DNA from: an uncultured Roseobacter sp.
GTDB lineage: Bacteria; Pseudomonadota; Alphaproteobacteria; Rhodobacterales; Rhodobacteraceae
Reading direction: 5' to 3'
Assembly: GCF_947495275.1 (NCBI RefSeq)
Contig: NZ_CANLYL010000003.1
Span: 1 to 64,000, forward strand
Length of the DNA stretch: 64,000 nucleotides
Positions 8,400-16,995 of the stretch are shown here, in pieces (within the stretch, counting starts at the first letter, position 1; every line of letters starts with the position of its first letter). A model generated the notes under the pieces. That model searched no databases. It was not told the origin of the DNA and saw nothing but the letters and a program-made list of their open reading frames with translations. Both the position numbers and the translations under genes were made by a program.

Positions 8400-9260
8400 T
8401 TATTCAGCCGCCAGCGGCCTGCGCTCCTGACCAATTTGCGCAATCTCGGCAATGACAGACCGCAAAGCACGCTGCACATCGGCAAAATGCTCGGAGGGCT
8501 TGATCTGCTTTTCGTCCATGTAAATGGCGCGATCAATTTCAACCTGCACGGCATGCTGGCCGCGCGAGGGACGACCGTAAGCCTGGGTCACATAGGCCCC
8601 GGCAAAGGGGGCATTGCGGGTCACGGCGAAACCCGCATCGCGAAAGGCCATCTCCACACGGTCGACCACATCGCCAGCGGCCGCTGCGCCGAACCGGTCT
8701 CCCAGCACAACTTCGGGGCATTTGGCACCCGTCCGGGCAATGCCCTGCAACGCCTCGTGCGGCATGGAGTGGCAATCTATCAAGACAGCCTGACCATGAT
8801 GAGTGACAGCGCGGTCCAGCAAGCTTTGCAACATCTCATGATAGGGATGCCAGTAGTCAGCGAGCCGTTGATTCGCTTCGAGAATGCTCAGCTTGCCCCG
8901 GTAGATCGCCCGACCATTCGCGACCACGCGCGGGATCACACCCAGACCCGAGGCAACACGGGGATTGTGACCGCGTCGACGCACGCCAACGATGAGCGCC
9001 GGATCAAGCTCATCACTGCTGCGGTTCAGGTCAACAAACGCACGCGGGGCGCGCGCCTTGAGAAAGCTTGCACCGAACTGCGGCGCGGATTCGAATAGTT
9101 GATCTACAAATGCGTCTTCAGACGACCGGATCGCCTTATCATCCAGCACCGTGGCCCGTAAAAGCGATGCAGGATAATGACGCCCGCTGTGAGGTGACGC
9201 AAACACCACGCAAGACTGGTTGCTTTGGGGATAAAAAACTTCAAAAGCCGGCTTCAGCAT
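8400..9260 (-). CDS. N-formylglutamate amidohydrolase family protein
   Basis: A 286-residue protein of the N-formylglutamate deformylase (FGase/HutG) family, which hydrolyses N-formyl-L-glutamate to formate and glutamate in histidine breakdown. Family features seen: SPHSGRHYP near the N-terminus, the DLNRS segment, LIDCHSMP (metal-type histidine), and VQVEIDRAIYMDE toward the C-terminus. No hut genes lie nearby, so the substrate is inferred only from family. It converges with dinB, with 1 base between the stops, and is followed on the other side by the tRNA gene. Confidence 0.85.
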   Translation of the reverse strand: MLKPAFEVFYPQSNQSCVVFASPHSGRHYPASLLRATVLDDKAIRSSEDAFVDQLFESAPQFGASFLKARAPRAFVDLNRSSDELDPALIVGVRRRGHNPRVASGLGVIPRVVANGRAIYRGKLSILEANQRLADYWHPYHEMLQSLLDRAVTHHGQAVLIDCHSMPHEALQGIARTGAKCPEVVLGDRFGAAAAGDVVDRVEMAFRDAGFAVTRNAPFAGAYVTQAYGRPSRGQHAVQVEIDRAIYMDEKQIKPSEHFADVQRALRSVIAEIAQIGQERRPLAAE

Positions 9261-9408
9261 AGGGGTTCCTCTTGGTCAGACCATAACCCATAAAATACAA
9301 TGGCCGAAAGCCCTTGATCTTGGCCGCGACTCCTTTTAAAGACCCCGCTACCGGCGCGTTTTTCGCGCCCCATTTTTATTCGGGGCAACGGAAATCGTGT
9401 GATATAGG

Positions 9409-9483
9409 GGGTGATTAGCTCAGCGGTAGAGCACTTCGTTGACATCGAAGGGGTCACTGGTTCGATCCCAGTATCGCCCACCA
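9409..9483 (+). tRNA. tRNA-Val (anticodon GAC)
   Basis: A 75-base cloverleaf with encoded CCA. The acceptor stem GGGTGAT pairs with ATCGCCC (one G-T), the D arm is GCTC/GAGC, the anticodon stem CTTCG/CGAAG holds loop TTGACAT with GAC at 9441-9443, and the T arm is CTGG-TTCGATC-CCAG. The anticodon reads GUC and GUU valine codons. Confidence 0.96.
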
Positions 9484-9560
9484 CCTGATGAACTGGTCCG
9501 GATTTTCCGGATCGCCCGCAACCCGGCGCTGGCCCGCGCCACGACATGAGGAGACCGACC

Positions 9561-9686
9561 ATGAAGGTTCGCAATTCGCTCCGCTCGCTCAAGAATCGGC
9601 ACCGCGACTGCCGTGTTGTGCGTCGCAAAGGCCGCGTTTACGTAATCAACAAAACGCAACGCCGGTTCAAAGCCCGCCAGGGCTGA
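9561..9686 (+). CDS. rpmJ: 50S ribosomal protein bL36
   Basis: A 41-residue basic protein beginning [16 protein letters not shown] and ending [12 protein letters not shown], which is the alphaproteobacterial bL36 form. The zinc-binding cysteines of the other bL36 type are absent apart from the single C18, typical of the zinc-free (C-minus) paralogue. It is too short for a standard ORF cutoff. ATGAGGAGACC gives a Shine-Dalgarno site just before the start. It follows tRNA-Val by 77 bases and is closed by its own terminator. Confidence 0.95.
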   Translation: MKVRNSLRSLKNRHRDCRVVRRKGRVYVINKTQRRFKARQG

Positions 9687-9711
9687 AGACCCGCGCGATC
9701 AACTCGAAAAA

Positions 9712-9737
9712 GCCGCTCCTTTTGGGGCGGTTTTTTT
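9712..9737 (+). terminator. rpmJ intrinsic terminator
   Basis: CCGCTCC (9713-9719) pairs with GGGGCGG (9724-9730) through one G-T pair around a TTTT loop, followed by seven T. It begins 25 bases after the rpmJ stop. Confidence 0.88.
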
Positions 9738-9776
9738 GCTTTGTAGCTAGGACATGCCCACGTATCGGGGATTTAA

Positions 9777-11459
9777 TTACCTTTGGCGCACGTCGATATC
9801 TTCGAATTCCTGCTCAATCAGCCGTGTCTCTAGAAGCTGTCCACCACGATATAAGAGTGGATAGGCTGCGGAGGCGACATGGCTGTTGAAATCCCGCAGA
9901 GAACTGACGGTTTCGAGATGTATGTCGCTGGAATCAAAACTGATCTGGACACCTTCGCTCAACCGCTTGAGGTGTCTTTTACGGCTTTTTCGCTCCATCC
10001 GGGCCATCTCCTGCTTTTCTTCTAGCAACAGCCGTGCACTTTCCAGATCGTCTGAGACCAGAAGGTTCGATGCCAGTTGCAGATTGGCTTTGACCTGCTC
10101 GTGCATGCTCTGGATTTCCGCAGCACCGCTCTCAGAAAATCTGATCCCCTTTTGAGCTTTCTCTTTTGCCAGCGGGATGAGCCTCTTGGCCACGATATCG
10201 CCGGCGGTTTCAATCGCGATTGCGTATTCCGCCAACTCACGGACGCGCTTGTTCTCGGCCTTGCTCAAGGCACTGCCCTGCAATGCAGCAGAATAACGGC
10301 GAACGTCATCGAGTGCTGCGTTCACATAGGCATCTTCTGACAATACCGCGCGGGCCTGAGTGGGATCGTACTTTGTATAGGCATCCATGATCGACGCAAA
10401 CATGGTCTCGACCAGTTGGAGCATGCGCAGTACTTCGCGCTTGAGATTTGCGATCGCCAGATGTGGCTTGTCCAGCACCGTTTCATCAAGCGTCGACCTG
10501 TGGAAAGGCGATTGCTCTTCAAGCGAAGGGGCAGGATCGGGCAAGAGGCGCGCAATCGGTGCTTCCAAACGGTTCGCAAAGATCAGCAAGGTCAGAAGCA
10601 ACATGTTGAACAGGATATGGGCATTGATCAACGTCTGCGCCGAAGTCATTGATCCGATGTAGGGCAGCAGATCCAATTTGTTGACCGCGCATAGAACGAT
10701 GAAGGCCCCGGCCCCACGCAGCGCAAGATTTGCAACCGGAACACGACGTGCCGCATTGACCATGCCGCGCGTCAGCCAGACCGGGATCAGCGCGCTGCCC
10801 AGATTTGCCCCCAGCACCAATGAAACCCCTGCGACAACCGGGATTGCCCCCACCGATACCAGCGTGACGCACATCAAGATGACGGCAACGCTGGAGTGCA
10901 TCAGGAAGGCCAACGAGGCGCCGACCACGAAAGCGCTGATGAAATCGGTTGCCAAGTAATCAGCGATAACCGGTAAAAACGCACTGTCCCGGATCGGATC
11001 CATGGTTTCTCGCAAAAACCGCAGGGAAATCAGGATGAAGGCAATGCCCAGCACGATACGACCGGCTTGTTTGAGCTTGCGCTGTTGGGATTTGATGAAC
11101 AAACCGCCCCCAACCGCAAGAAGGACGGGCACCAACCACTGCAGATCGAACGAGAAGACCTGAATAAGCAATGCGGACCCCAAATCCGCGCCCAGAACCA
11201 CGGCGAGCCCCGAACCAAAGGAGATTGCCCCGGCGGATGAAAACCCAGCAACCAGCAAGGCAACCGCTGCGGAACTTTGCAGGATCACGGCCAGCGTCAG
11301 ACCGGCTAGCGCCGCGCTCGCCCGGTTGCGGTTTTGCGTCACGACGCGTTGGAAAGAGGCCCCAAAGGCGCGCTCTATGCCCGTCCTGACCATCCGGACC
11401 GCAAACAGCAAGAGCATGGTTGCGCCCATCAACTGGACAAGAAAGGAGATGATCAGCAT
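9777..11459 (-). CDS. Na+/phosphate cotransporter family protein with PhoU-like domain
   Basis: A 560-residue membrane protein. The N-terminal about 330 residues are multi-pass and contain two copies of the Na/Pi cotransporter repeat, including the family's QSSAAVALLVAGF and HSSVAVILM segments. The C-terminal 200 residues are soluble, helical and PhoU-like. This two-part layout is typical of bacterial NptA/YjbB-type proteins, which move phosphate with sodium, often outward when internal phosphate is high. No pho genes are adjacent. A 365-base gap separates it from the divergent GST gene. Confidence 0.88.
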   Translation of the reverse strand: MLIISFLVQLMGATMLLLFAVRMVRTGIERAFGASFQRVVTQNRNRASAALAGLTLAVILQSSAAVALLVAGFSSAGAISFGSGLAVVLGADLGSALLIQVFSFDLQWLVPVLLAVGGGLFIKSQQRKLKQAGRIVLGIAFILISLRFLRETMDPIRDSAFLPVIADYLATDFISAFVVGASLAFLMHSSVAVILMCVTLVSVGAIPVVAGVSLVLGANLGSALIPVWLTRGMVNAARRVPVANLALRGAGAFIVLCAVNKLDLLPYIGSMTSAQTLINAHILFNMLLLTLLIFANRLEAPIARLLPDPAPSLEEQSPFHRSTLDETVLDKPHLAIANLKREVLRMLQLVETMFASIMDAYTKYDPTQARAVLSEDAYVNAALDDVRRYSAALQGSALSKAENKRVRELAEYAIAIETAGDIVAKRLIPLAKEKAQKGIRFSESGAAEIQSMHEQVKANLQLASNLLVSDDLESARLLLEEKQEMARMERKSRKRHLKRLSEGVQISFDSSDIHLETVSSLRDFNSHVASAAYPLLYRGGQLLETRLIEQEFEDIDVRQR

Positions 11460-11824
11460 AGGGCACTTTCGTTCATTCTTGCGTCCGGATCAGAAAGGCT
11501 GGCCAACCAGCCACAGACAAAAACGCATGGCCGGGTTACGGCGCGATGGCATTAAGGACCTTTTGGTGACAGGCTTTGCAGGCAGGGTCAATCAACGTCA
11601 TGCACGCCTAAGGACTTCCGCAACACGCCATTCTTTAGGTCGTAAAATGGCCACTGACACCATGAAACAAGCCACGGCCTGCATTTCTCAATCACCTGCG
11701 TTCAAGGTAAAATTCAAGCAAGGCATTGACGTTTTGATCAGCCATGCCTTTGTTTTGTGAAACCTTGTACTGTCTGACAAACGGCATAAGTGCAGTTCTC
11801 AATCCTAGCTGACAAAGGCCTTCC
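11460..11824. other. intergenic region between divergent genes
   Basis: This 365-base stretch separates the divergent Na/Pi cotransporter and YghU genes and should hold both promoters. I see no convincing protein gene, terminator or repeat in it. Confidence 0.5.
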
Positions 11825-12700
11825 ATGACCAAAGCACTTGAATACACCCCGCCGAAAATCTGGACATGGGACGCCGAGAACGGCGGCCAGTTTGCCAGCA
11901 TCAACCGCCCCATTGCAGGTGCGACACATGACAAGGAGCTTCCCGTCGGCAAACATCCATTTCAGCTCTACTCCCTTGCCACTCCCAACGGCGTCAAGGT
12001 CACGGTCCTGCTTGAAGAGCTGCTCGCCCTAGGCATCAAGGACGCCGAGTATGACGCCTGGCTGATCAAGATTGGCGACGGAGATCAGTTCGGCAGCGGA
12101 TTTGTCGAGGTGAATCCAAACTCCAAAATCCCTGCCCTGATGGACCGGTCGGGCAGCACACCCCAACGCATCTTCGAATCCGGTGCGATCCTGCTGCATC
12201 TGGCGGAGAAATTCGGGAAGTTCATACCAACCGATCCTGCCACGCGCGCGGAAACCCTGTCCTGGCTGTTCTGGCAAATGGGCTCAGCGCCCTATCTCGG
12301 GGGCGGATTTGGCCACTTCTACGCATATGCGCCGGAGAAATTCGAGTACCCGATCAATCGTTTCGCGATGGAGACCAAGCGCCAACTCGACGTGCTGGAC
12401 CGGCAACTGGCGACCCGCGACTTCATTGCCGGATCGGAATACACCATAGCCGATATGGCGATCTGGTCATGGTATGGGCAACTGGTACTCGGCAGGCTCT
12501 ATGATGCTGCCGAATTTCTGGATGTCGAGAGCTACAGACACGTCCTGAGATGGGCCAAGGCGATTGATGCGCGCCCGGCCGTGCAGCGGGGCCGCATGGT
12601 CAACCGCAGCTTTGGCGAGCCCGAAATGCAATTGCACGAGCGTCACGACGCGAGTGATTTTGAGACCAGAACCCAGGACAAGATTGGCGAAAACGCCTGA
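11825..12700 (+). CDS. yghU: YghU-type glutathione S-transferase (disulfide-bond oxidoreductase)
   Basis: A 291-residue Nu-class glutathione transferase. The long N-terminal lead (YTPPKIWTWDAENGG, then NRPIAGATHDKELPVG) before the thioredoxin-fold domain is distinctive of YghU. The glutathione site includes TPNGVKVTVLLEE and later NPNSKIPAL plus FESGAILLHLAEKFG. The all-helical C-terminal domain ends with FGEPEMQLHERHDASDF. Known members reduce disulfides and organic peroxides with two glutathione molecules. It is monocistronic here and converges with the iron-type permease. Confidence 0.92.
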   Translation: MTKALEYTPPKIWTWDAENGGQFASINRPIAGATHDKELPVGKHPFQLYSLATPNGVKVTVLLEELLALGIKDAEYDAWLIKIGDGDQFGSGFVEVNPNSKIPALMDRSGSTPQRIFESGAILLHLAEKFGKFIPTDPATRAETLSWLFWQMGSAPYLGGGFGHFYAYAPEKFEYPINRFAMETKRQLDVLDRQLATRDFIAGSEYTIADMAIWSWYGQLVLGRLYDAAEFLDVESYRHVLRWAKAIDARPAVQRGRMVNRSFGEPEMQLHERHDASDFETRTQDKIGENA

Positions 12701-12747
12701 CCCGCTTGCCGGATCGGTCAGCACCAAAGGTGCTGACTGGCACGGGG

Positions 12748-14427
12748 TTACCGCTGCCGCCCGACCTGACGGCAAATCAGGATCACCGGCAGCAGACCGA
12801 TGGCGACGATTACCAGGCTGGGCACGGCAGCACCTTCCAGACGCTCGTCAGAGGCCAGCCGGTAGGCCTGCACAGCCAGTGTGTCATAATTGAAAGGCCG
12901 CATGATCAGGGTTGCGGGCAACTCCTTCATCACATCCACGAAGACGATCAACAACGCCGTCAACAAGCTAGGGGCCAAAATGGGCAGGTGCACCCGGCGC
13001 AACGTACCCATGGCGCTCTGTCCCAAAGACCGTGCGGCAGCATCCATGTTGACCGGCACCATTGCCTGACCGCCCTCATAAGCACCCATGGCAGCGGCCA
13101 GAAAACGCACCATATACGCCATGACCAACAACCAGATGGACCCGGTGATCAGGAGCCCGGTCGAGATATCGAAGGCGCTGCGCATCCATGCGTCCAGCGT
13201 ATTGTCAAAAAGGGCAAATGGCACCATCAGCCCAACGGCAATCACCCCGCCGGGAACGGCATATCCCAGACGCGCCACATAGGCAGCGGCCCGTGATCTG
13301 CGACCCGGTCGCGCGCGTTGATAAAAACCGACCAGGATCGCCGCACCCACTGTAACAACAGCCGCTGTTGCCGCCAAAGTCACCGAGTTCTGAATGAAGC
13401 CCAGATAGCGTGGACTGAGCAGGTTTTGTTCTGATCCAAGTCCCATGCTCAGCAAGACGATTATCGGCAGGACAGCGCCGAAAAGCACCGGAATCCCGCA
13501 CAGGACGATCGCCAGGATCGCCCTGGGCCCGTGCAAGAGGGCAGCGTCCATCGGCTGCTGGCGACGCGCCGTATCATGGTATTTCGCCCGCCCCCGCTGC
13601 GCGCGCTCCAACATCGCGAGCAGCAGCGCAAAACTCAGAAGGCAAAGGGCGAGCTGTGCCGCCCCGGCGCGATCTGCCAGCGTGAACCAGCTTGTGTAAA
13701 TGCCGGTCGCAAACGTCTGAACCCCGAAATAGGCCACTGTTCCGAAATCAGCGATGGTTTCCATGACGGCCAACAGAACACCTCCTGCGATGGCCGGGCG
13801 GGCAAGGGGCAGACTGATCCTGAAAAAAGCGGCCCAGGCGGATGCGCCAAGGGCTCGGGCGGCCAGAAATGTCGTTGCACTTTGCTGCAGAAAAGCAGCT
13901 CGCGCCAGAAGATAGACGTAAGGATAGAGCACCAGAACCAGCATTGCAGCGGCCCCACCCAAAGAGCGCACCTCCGGGAACCAATAATCCCGCGGCCCCC
14001 ACCCGGTCAGATCGCGCAAAGTGCTTTGTACGATGCCGGGATGATCCAGCACATGGGTATAGGCATAGGCCAGCACATAAGCCGGGAAAGCCAGTGGCAG
14101 CACCAATGTGATCTCGAAAAACCGAACTCCCGGGAAGCGGGTCATGGTCACCAACCACGCCGCCCCAACCCCCAGGGCAAACGTGCCCGCAGCCACCAGA
14201 ATGACCAGCGTGGCGGTGGTGCCTGCATAGCGTGGCAGCACCGTGTCCATCAGGTGCGATATGGTGTCCGTGCCGCCGCTCAAAGCAGCGATGGCTACAG
14301 CCAGCATCGGCAAGAGACAGATCGCCGCGATCAACGAAGCCCAGGACGATAGCCCGCGCAATCCGTCGCCGGGCCTGCGCTTTCGGCCCGTTGTTCGGGC
14401 GGGCGTCACGGAAGATAGGTCTGACAT
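12748..14427 (-). CDS. iron-type ABC transporter permease, two fused permease domains
   Basis: A 559-residue integral membrane protein with about twelve membrane segments. Two binding-protein-dependent permease domains are fused head to tail, each with an EAA-type loop (AARALGASAWAAFFRISLPLARPAIAGG and, in the second half, AARSLGQSAMGTLRRVHLPILAPSL). This is the FbpB/SfuB/AfuB ferric-iron permease family. No periplasmic binding protein or ATPase is adjacent; it lies 58 bases downstream of the CoA-ligase-like gene and may be read from that operon. The ferric-ion substrate is inferred from family only. No clear Shine-Dalgarno site precedes the start. Confidence 0.85.
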   Translation of the reverse strand: MSDLSSVTPARTTGRKRRPGDGLRGLSSWASLIAAICLLPMLAVAIAALSGGTDTISHLMDTVLPRYAGTTATLVILVAAGTFALGVGAAWLVTMTRFPGVRFFEITLVLPLAFPAYVLAYAYTHVLDHPGIVQSTLRDLTGWGPRDYWFPEVRSLGGAAAMLVLVLYPYVYLLARAAFLQQSATTFLAARALGASAWAAFFRISLPLARPAIAGGVLLAVMETIADFGTVAYFGVQTFATGIYTSWFTLADRAGAAQLALCLLSFALLLAMLERAQRGRAKYHDTARRQQPMDAALLHGPRAILAIVLCGIPVLFGAVLPIIVLLSMGLGSEQNLLSPRYLGFIQNSVTLAATAAVVTVGAAILVGFYQRARPGRRSRAAAYVARLGYAVPGGVIAVGLMVPFALFDNTLDAWMRSAFDISTGLLITGSIWLLVMAYMVRFLAAAMGAYEGGQAMVPVNMDAAARSLGQSAMGTLRRVHLPILAPSLLTALLIVFVDVMKELPATLIMRPFNYDTLAVQAYRLASDERLEGAAVPSLVIVAIGLLPVILICRQVGRQR

Positions 14428-14485
14428 AAGGTCTTTTTCGACGCTTTTTGTCAGAATTACCAGCCCCGTTCGTGGGGCCGCCGCC

Positions 14486-15697
14486 TCAGGTGGTTTCGTA
14501 GTCGCGCTGATCCTCGATCACCAAACCGTCTTTCGGCAGGCTGCCAGGGCTCACGACCTCGATAATGCCTTTGAGTTTCAGCGTCGCCGCCACACTGGCC
14601 GCGTAATCCTCCGCCGCACCACCCGTCGTCTCCAGCTGTACTGTCATCGCATCCTGCATTCCGTCACGGCGCGCGATCACCCGCGCTTTGACGATTTCAT
14701 CATGGCGGGCCACGAGATTTGCAACCTGCTCGGGGCGCACAAACATTCCCTTGATCTTGGTTGTCTGGTCCGCGCGCCCCATCCACCCCTTGATGCGCAT
14801 GTTGGTCCGACCGCAGGGGCTTTGGCCCGGTAAAGCCGCGCTCAGATCACCTGTCGCAAAGCGGATCAGCGGGTAATCGGGGTTAAGCGTGGTCACGACC
14901 ACCTCCCCCACCTCTCCCGGTGCGACGGGCTCGCCAGAACCGGGTGTCACGATTTCGACGATAACCCCCTCATCGACGATCATCCCCTCCATCGCCAGAC
15001 TTTCATAGGCGATATTGCCCAAATCGGCGGTGGCATAGCATTGCAGACAGGTGATGCCGCGATCTGCATAGGCCTGCCGCATCGCCGGGAACAGAGCACC
15101 GCCGCCTACCGCCGCCTTGGTGAAACTCAAGGCAACATTCAACGCATCGGACTTGTCCAAAAGCACCTTCAGGTAGTCCGGCGTGCCGGCATAGGCGGTG
15201 GACCCGACCGCCTTGGCGGCCTGCACCTGTAGTTCAGTCTGGCCGGTGCCCGCTGGCAGGACGGTGGCCCCAACCGCACGCGCCCCAGACTCGAAAATCA
15301 TGCCTGCCGGTGTCAGATGGTATCCAAAACAATTCTGAACGACATCGTCTGCACCAATACCGACCGCATGCAGAAACCGGCCCATGCGCCACCAGTCGTG
15401 GGTTACGCCACCCGGCTCATAGATCGGCCCCGGGGATTGGAAAACATGCGCCGCGTTACGCACGGGTATTCCGCCGAAAGGCGGGTTTTCAGCCTGCCAA
15501 GCGGCCAGATCGGATTTGCGCAAGACCGGCAGATTTCTTAAATCGGCCAAATCCTGAATACTTCCATCTTCAATCCGGCAGGCCCCGGGCGTCGCCGAGA
15601 CGCGTGCAATATTGGCCTGAAGTGCCTGCAGCTGCGCCGCGGTACGCGCATCCGTGCTGCGGGTTTCCAACGCGTCATAATGGGTATTCATTCTCAT
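14486..15697 (-). CDS. phenylacetate-CoA ligase-like AMP-forming enzyme
   Basis: A 403-residue adenylate-forming enzyme of the PaaK group. It lacks the large N-terminal part of FadD enzymes but has the PaaK-type core: the FQSPGPIYEPGG loop, a GITCLQCYATADLG segment, EVGEVVVTTLNPDYPLIRFATGDLS, and the C-terminal lid with RIKGWMGRADQTTKIKGMFVRPEQV. It would convert an aryl- or alkyl-carboxylate to its CoA thioester with ATP. Its start overlaps the cupin stop by 4 bases. It forms the 3' end of the transporter cluster, so its substrate is probably what the transporter imports. Confidence 0.85.
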   Translation of the reverse strand: MRMNTHYDALETRSTDARTAAQLQALQANIARVSATPGACRIEDGSIQDLADLRNLPVLRKSDLAAWQAENPPFGGIPVRNAAHVFQSPGPIYEPGGVTHDWWRMGRFLHAVGIGADDVVQNCFGYHLTPAGMIFESGARAVGATVLPAGTGQTELQVQAAKAVGSTAYAGTPDYLKVLLDKSDALNVALSFTKAAVGGGALFPAMRQAYADRGITCLQCYATADLGNIAYESLAMEGMIVDEGVIVEIVTPGSGEPVAPGEVGEVVVTTLNPDYPLIRFATGDLSAALPGQSPCGRTNMRIKGWMGRADQTTKIKGMFVRPEQVANLVARHDEIVKARVIARRDGMQDAMTVQLETTGGAAEDYAASVAATLKLKGIIEVVSPGSLPKDGLVIEDQRDYETT

Positions 15698-16077
15698 TCA
15701 GCCACTGTCTGAAAGGGTTGGTCGGCGCGCAGAATATGGGTTGTGACAATCTCGATGTCTGTCTGCCCCTGATTGGTCACACCCCCATGAACCTGACCCG
15801 CAGGAAAGAACATAGGCGTACCGGCCGGCAGCGTCACCTCCTTACCATTGGGCATCAAGGCCTGCCCACCCACGATCATAACGGCATGTTCATCGCCGGG
15901 GTGGATGTGCAAGGGAATGCGCCCACCCGGTTTGACCGTCAGCTTCGAGACAATGACAACAGTGCCTTCCGCATTGCTGAGAGGTTTTTCATTCAATATC
16001 TCCCGCACAACCAGTTCTTCGGCGGCAACGGGCGCGGCCATCAGCGCCACGAAAATGGCAAAGGCAATCTGTCTCAT
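15694..16077 (-). CDS. exported cupin-domain protein
   Basis: A 127-residue small beta-barrel protein. The first 19 residues are a signal peptide (MRQIAFAIFVALMAAPVAA). The cupin metal motif is present as H57-x-H59 with E63 or H64 in PLHIHPGDEHAVM and a distal H97 in PAGQVHGG, so it probably binds a metal in the periplasm. The function is unknown; it could bind or process the compound handled by the neighbouring transporter. It is 21 bases after livF and overlaps the CoA-ligase-like gene. Confidence 0.75.
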   Translation of the reverse strand: MRQIAFAIFVALMAAPVAAEELVVREILNEKPLSNAEGTVVIVSKLTVKPGGRIPLHIHPGDEHAVMIVGGQALMPNGKEVTLPAGTPMFFPAGQVHGGVTNQGQTDIEIVTTHILRADQPFQTVAE

Positions 16078-16098
16078 CGCATGTCTCCGTTATTGGGG

Positions 16099-16935
16099 TT
16101 ATGATAGCCAGCGTTTGCGGCGGCGATAGCTGCGCACATCGCGAAAGGATTTGCGTCCCTCTTCCGACATGCCCAGGTAGAATTCTTTCACATCCGGGTT
16201 CTCGCGCAGCTCACCTGCGGGGCCATCCATGACCACGCGACCGGATTCCAGAATATAGCCGTAGTGGGCGAACCGCAGCGCGACATTGGTATTCTGCTCG
16301 GCCAGCAGGAAGGTCACGCCTTCGTTTTCATTGACTGATTTCACGATTTCGAAAATCTGTTCGACCAGTTGCGGAGCCAACCCCATCGATGGCTCATCCA
16401 GCAGGATCGTCTCGGGTCGCGACATCAGCGCGCGCCCGATGGCGCACATCTGCTGTTCACCCCCCGAAGTATAGCCCGCCTGGCTTTTGCGCCGTTCTTT
16501 GAGGCGCGGGAAATAGGTGTACACAAGCTCCAGATCGGCCTGGATCGCAGCATTGCCGTCTTTACGGGTATAGGCCCCGGTCAGCAGGTTCTCTTCAACT
16601 GTCAGATGCTCAAAACAATGACGCCCCTCCATCACCTGAACCACACCTCGTTTCACGGTCTCTGCCGGGTCCTGATGCTGAATAACCTCACCGCGATAGC
16701 GGATCGACCCTTTGGTCACCTCGCCGCGCTCGGAGGCCAGAAGCCCCGAGATAGCCTTGAGCGTCGTGGTCTTGCCGGCCCCGTTTCCGCCCAGCAGGGC
16801 GGTGATCCCACCTTTGGGCACATTCAGGCTGACGCCCTTCAACACGAGGATCACATGGTTGTAGATCACCTCGATATTGTTGACCTCCAGCACCGTATCG
16901 GGCTTCGTGTCCTGTTGCTTGGCGGCGTCCAGCAT
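16099..16935 (-). CDS. livF: LivF-type ABC transporter ATPase
   Basis: A 278-residue ATP-binding subunit of the branched-chain-amino-acid (HAAT) transporter family. Walker A GGNGAGKTT is near 49-57, the signature is SGGEQQM, and Walker B is ETILLDEPSMGLAP. An unusual basic C-terminal tail (SFRDVRSYRRRKRWLS) extends past the usual LivF end, a form I associate with HAAT systems located beside CoA ligases. It lies downstream of the binding-protein gene and upstream of the cupin gene in one leftward run. Confidence 0.93.
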   Translation of the reverse strand: MLDAAKQQDTKPDTVLEVNNIEVIYNHVILVLKGVSLNVPKGGITALLGGNGAGKTTTLKAISGLLASERGEVTKGSIRYRGEVIQHQDPAETVKRGVVQVMEGRHCFEHLTVEENLLTGAYTRKDGNAAIQADLELVYTYFPRLKERRKSQAGYTSGGEQQMCAIGRALMSRPETILLDEPSMGLAPQLVEQIFEIVKSVNENEGVTFLLAEQNTNVALRFAHYGYILESGRVVMDGPAGELRENPDVKEFYLGMSEEGRKSFRDVRSYRRRKRWLS

Positions 16936-16995
16936 CGTGCATTGACCTTCCGTTTAGGGGATGCCCCGGCAGCGAAACCGCCGGGGCCATGTTGC

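Noticed and set aside
12717..12737. Perfect nine-pair hairpin between the convergent GST and permease genes considered as a terminator
   Set aside because: GTCAGCACC/GGTGCTGAC has a three-base loop but no T-tract on either strand, so I do not call it an intrinsic terminator.
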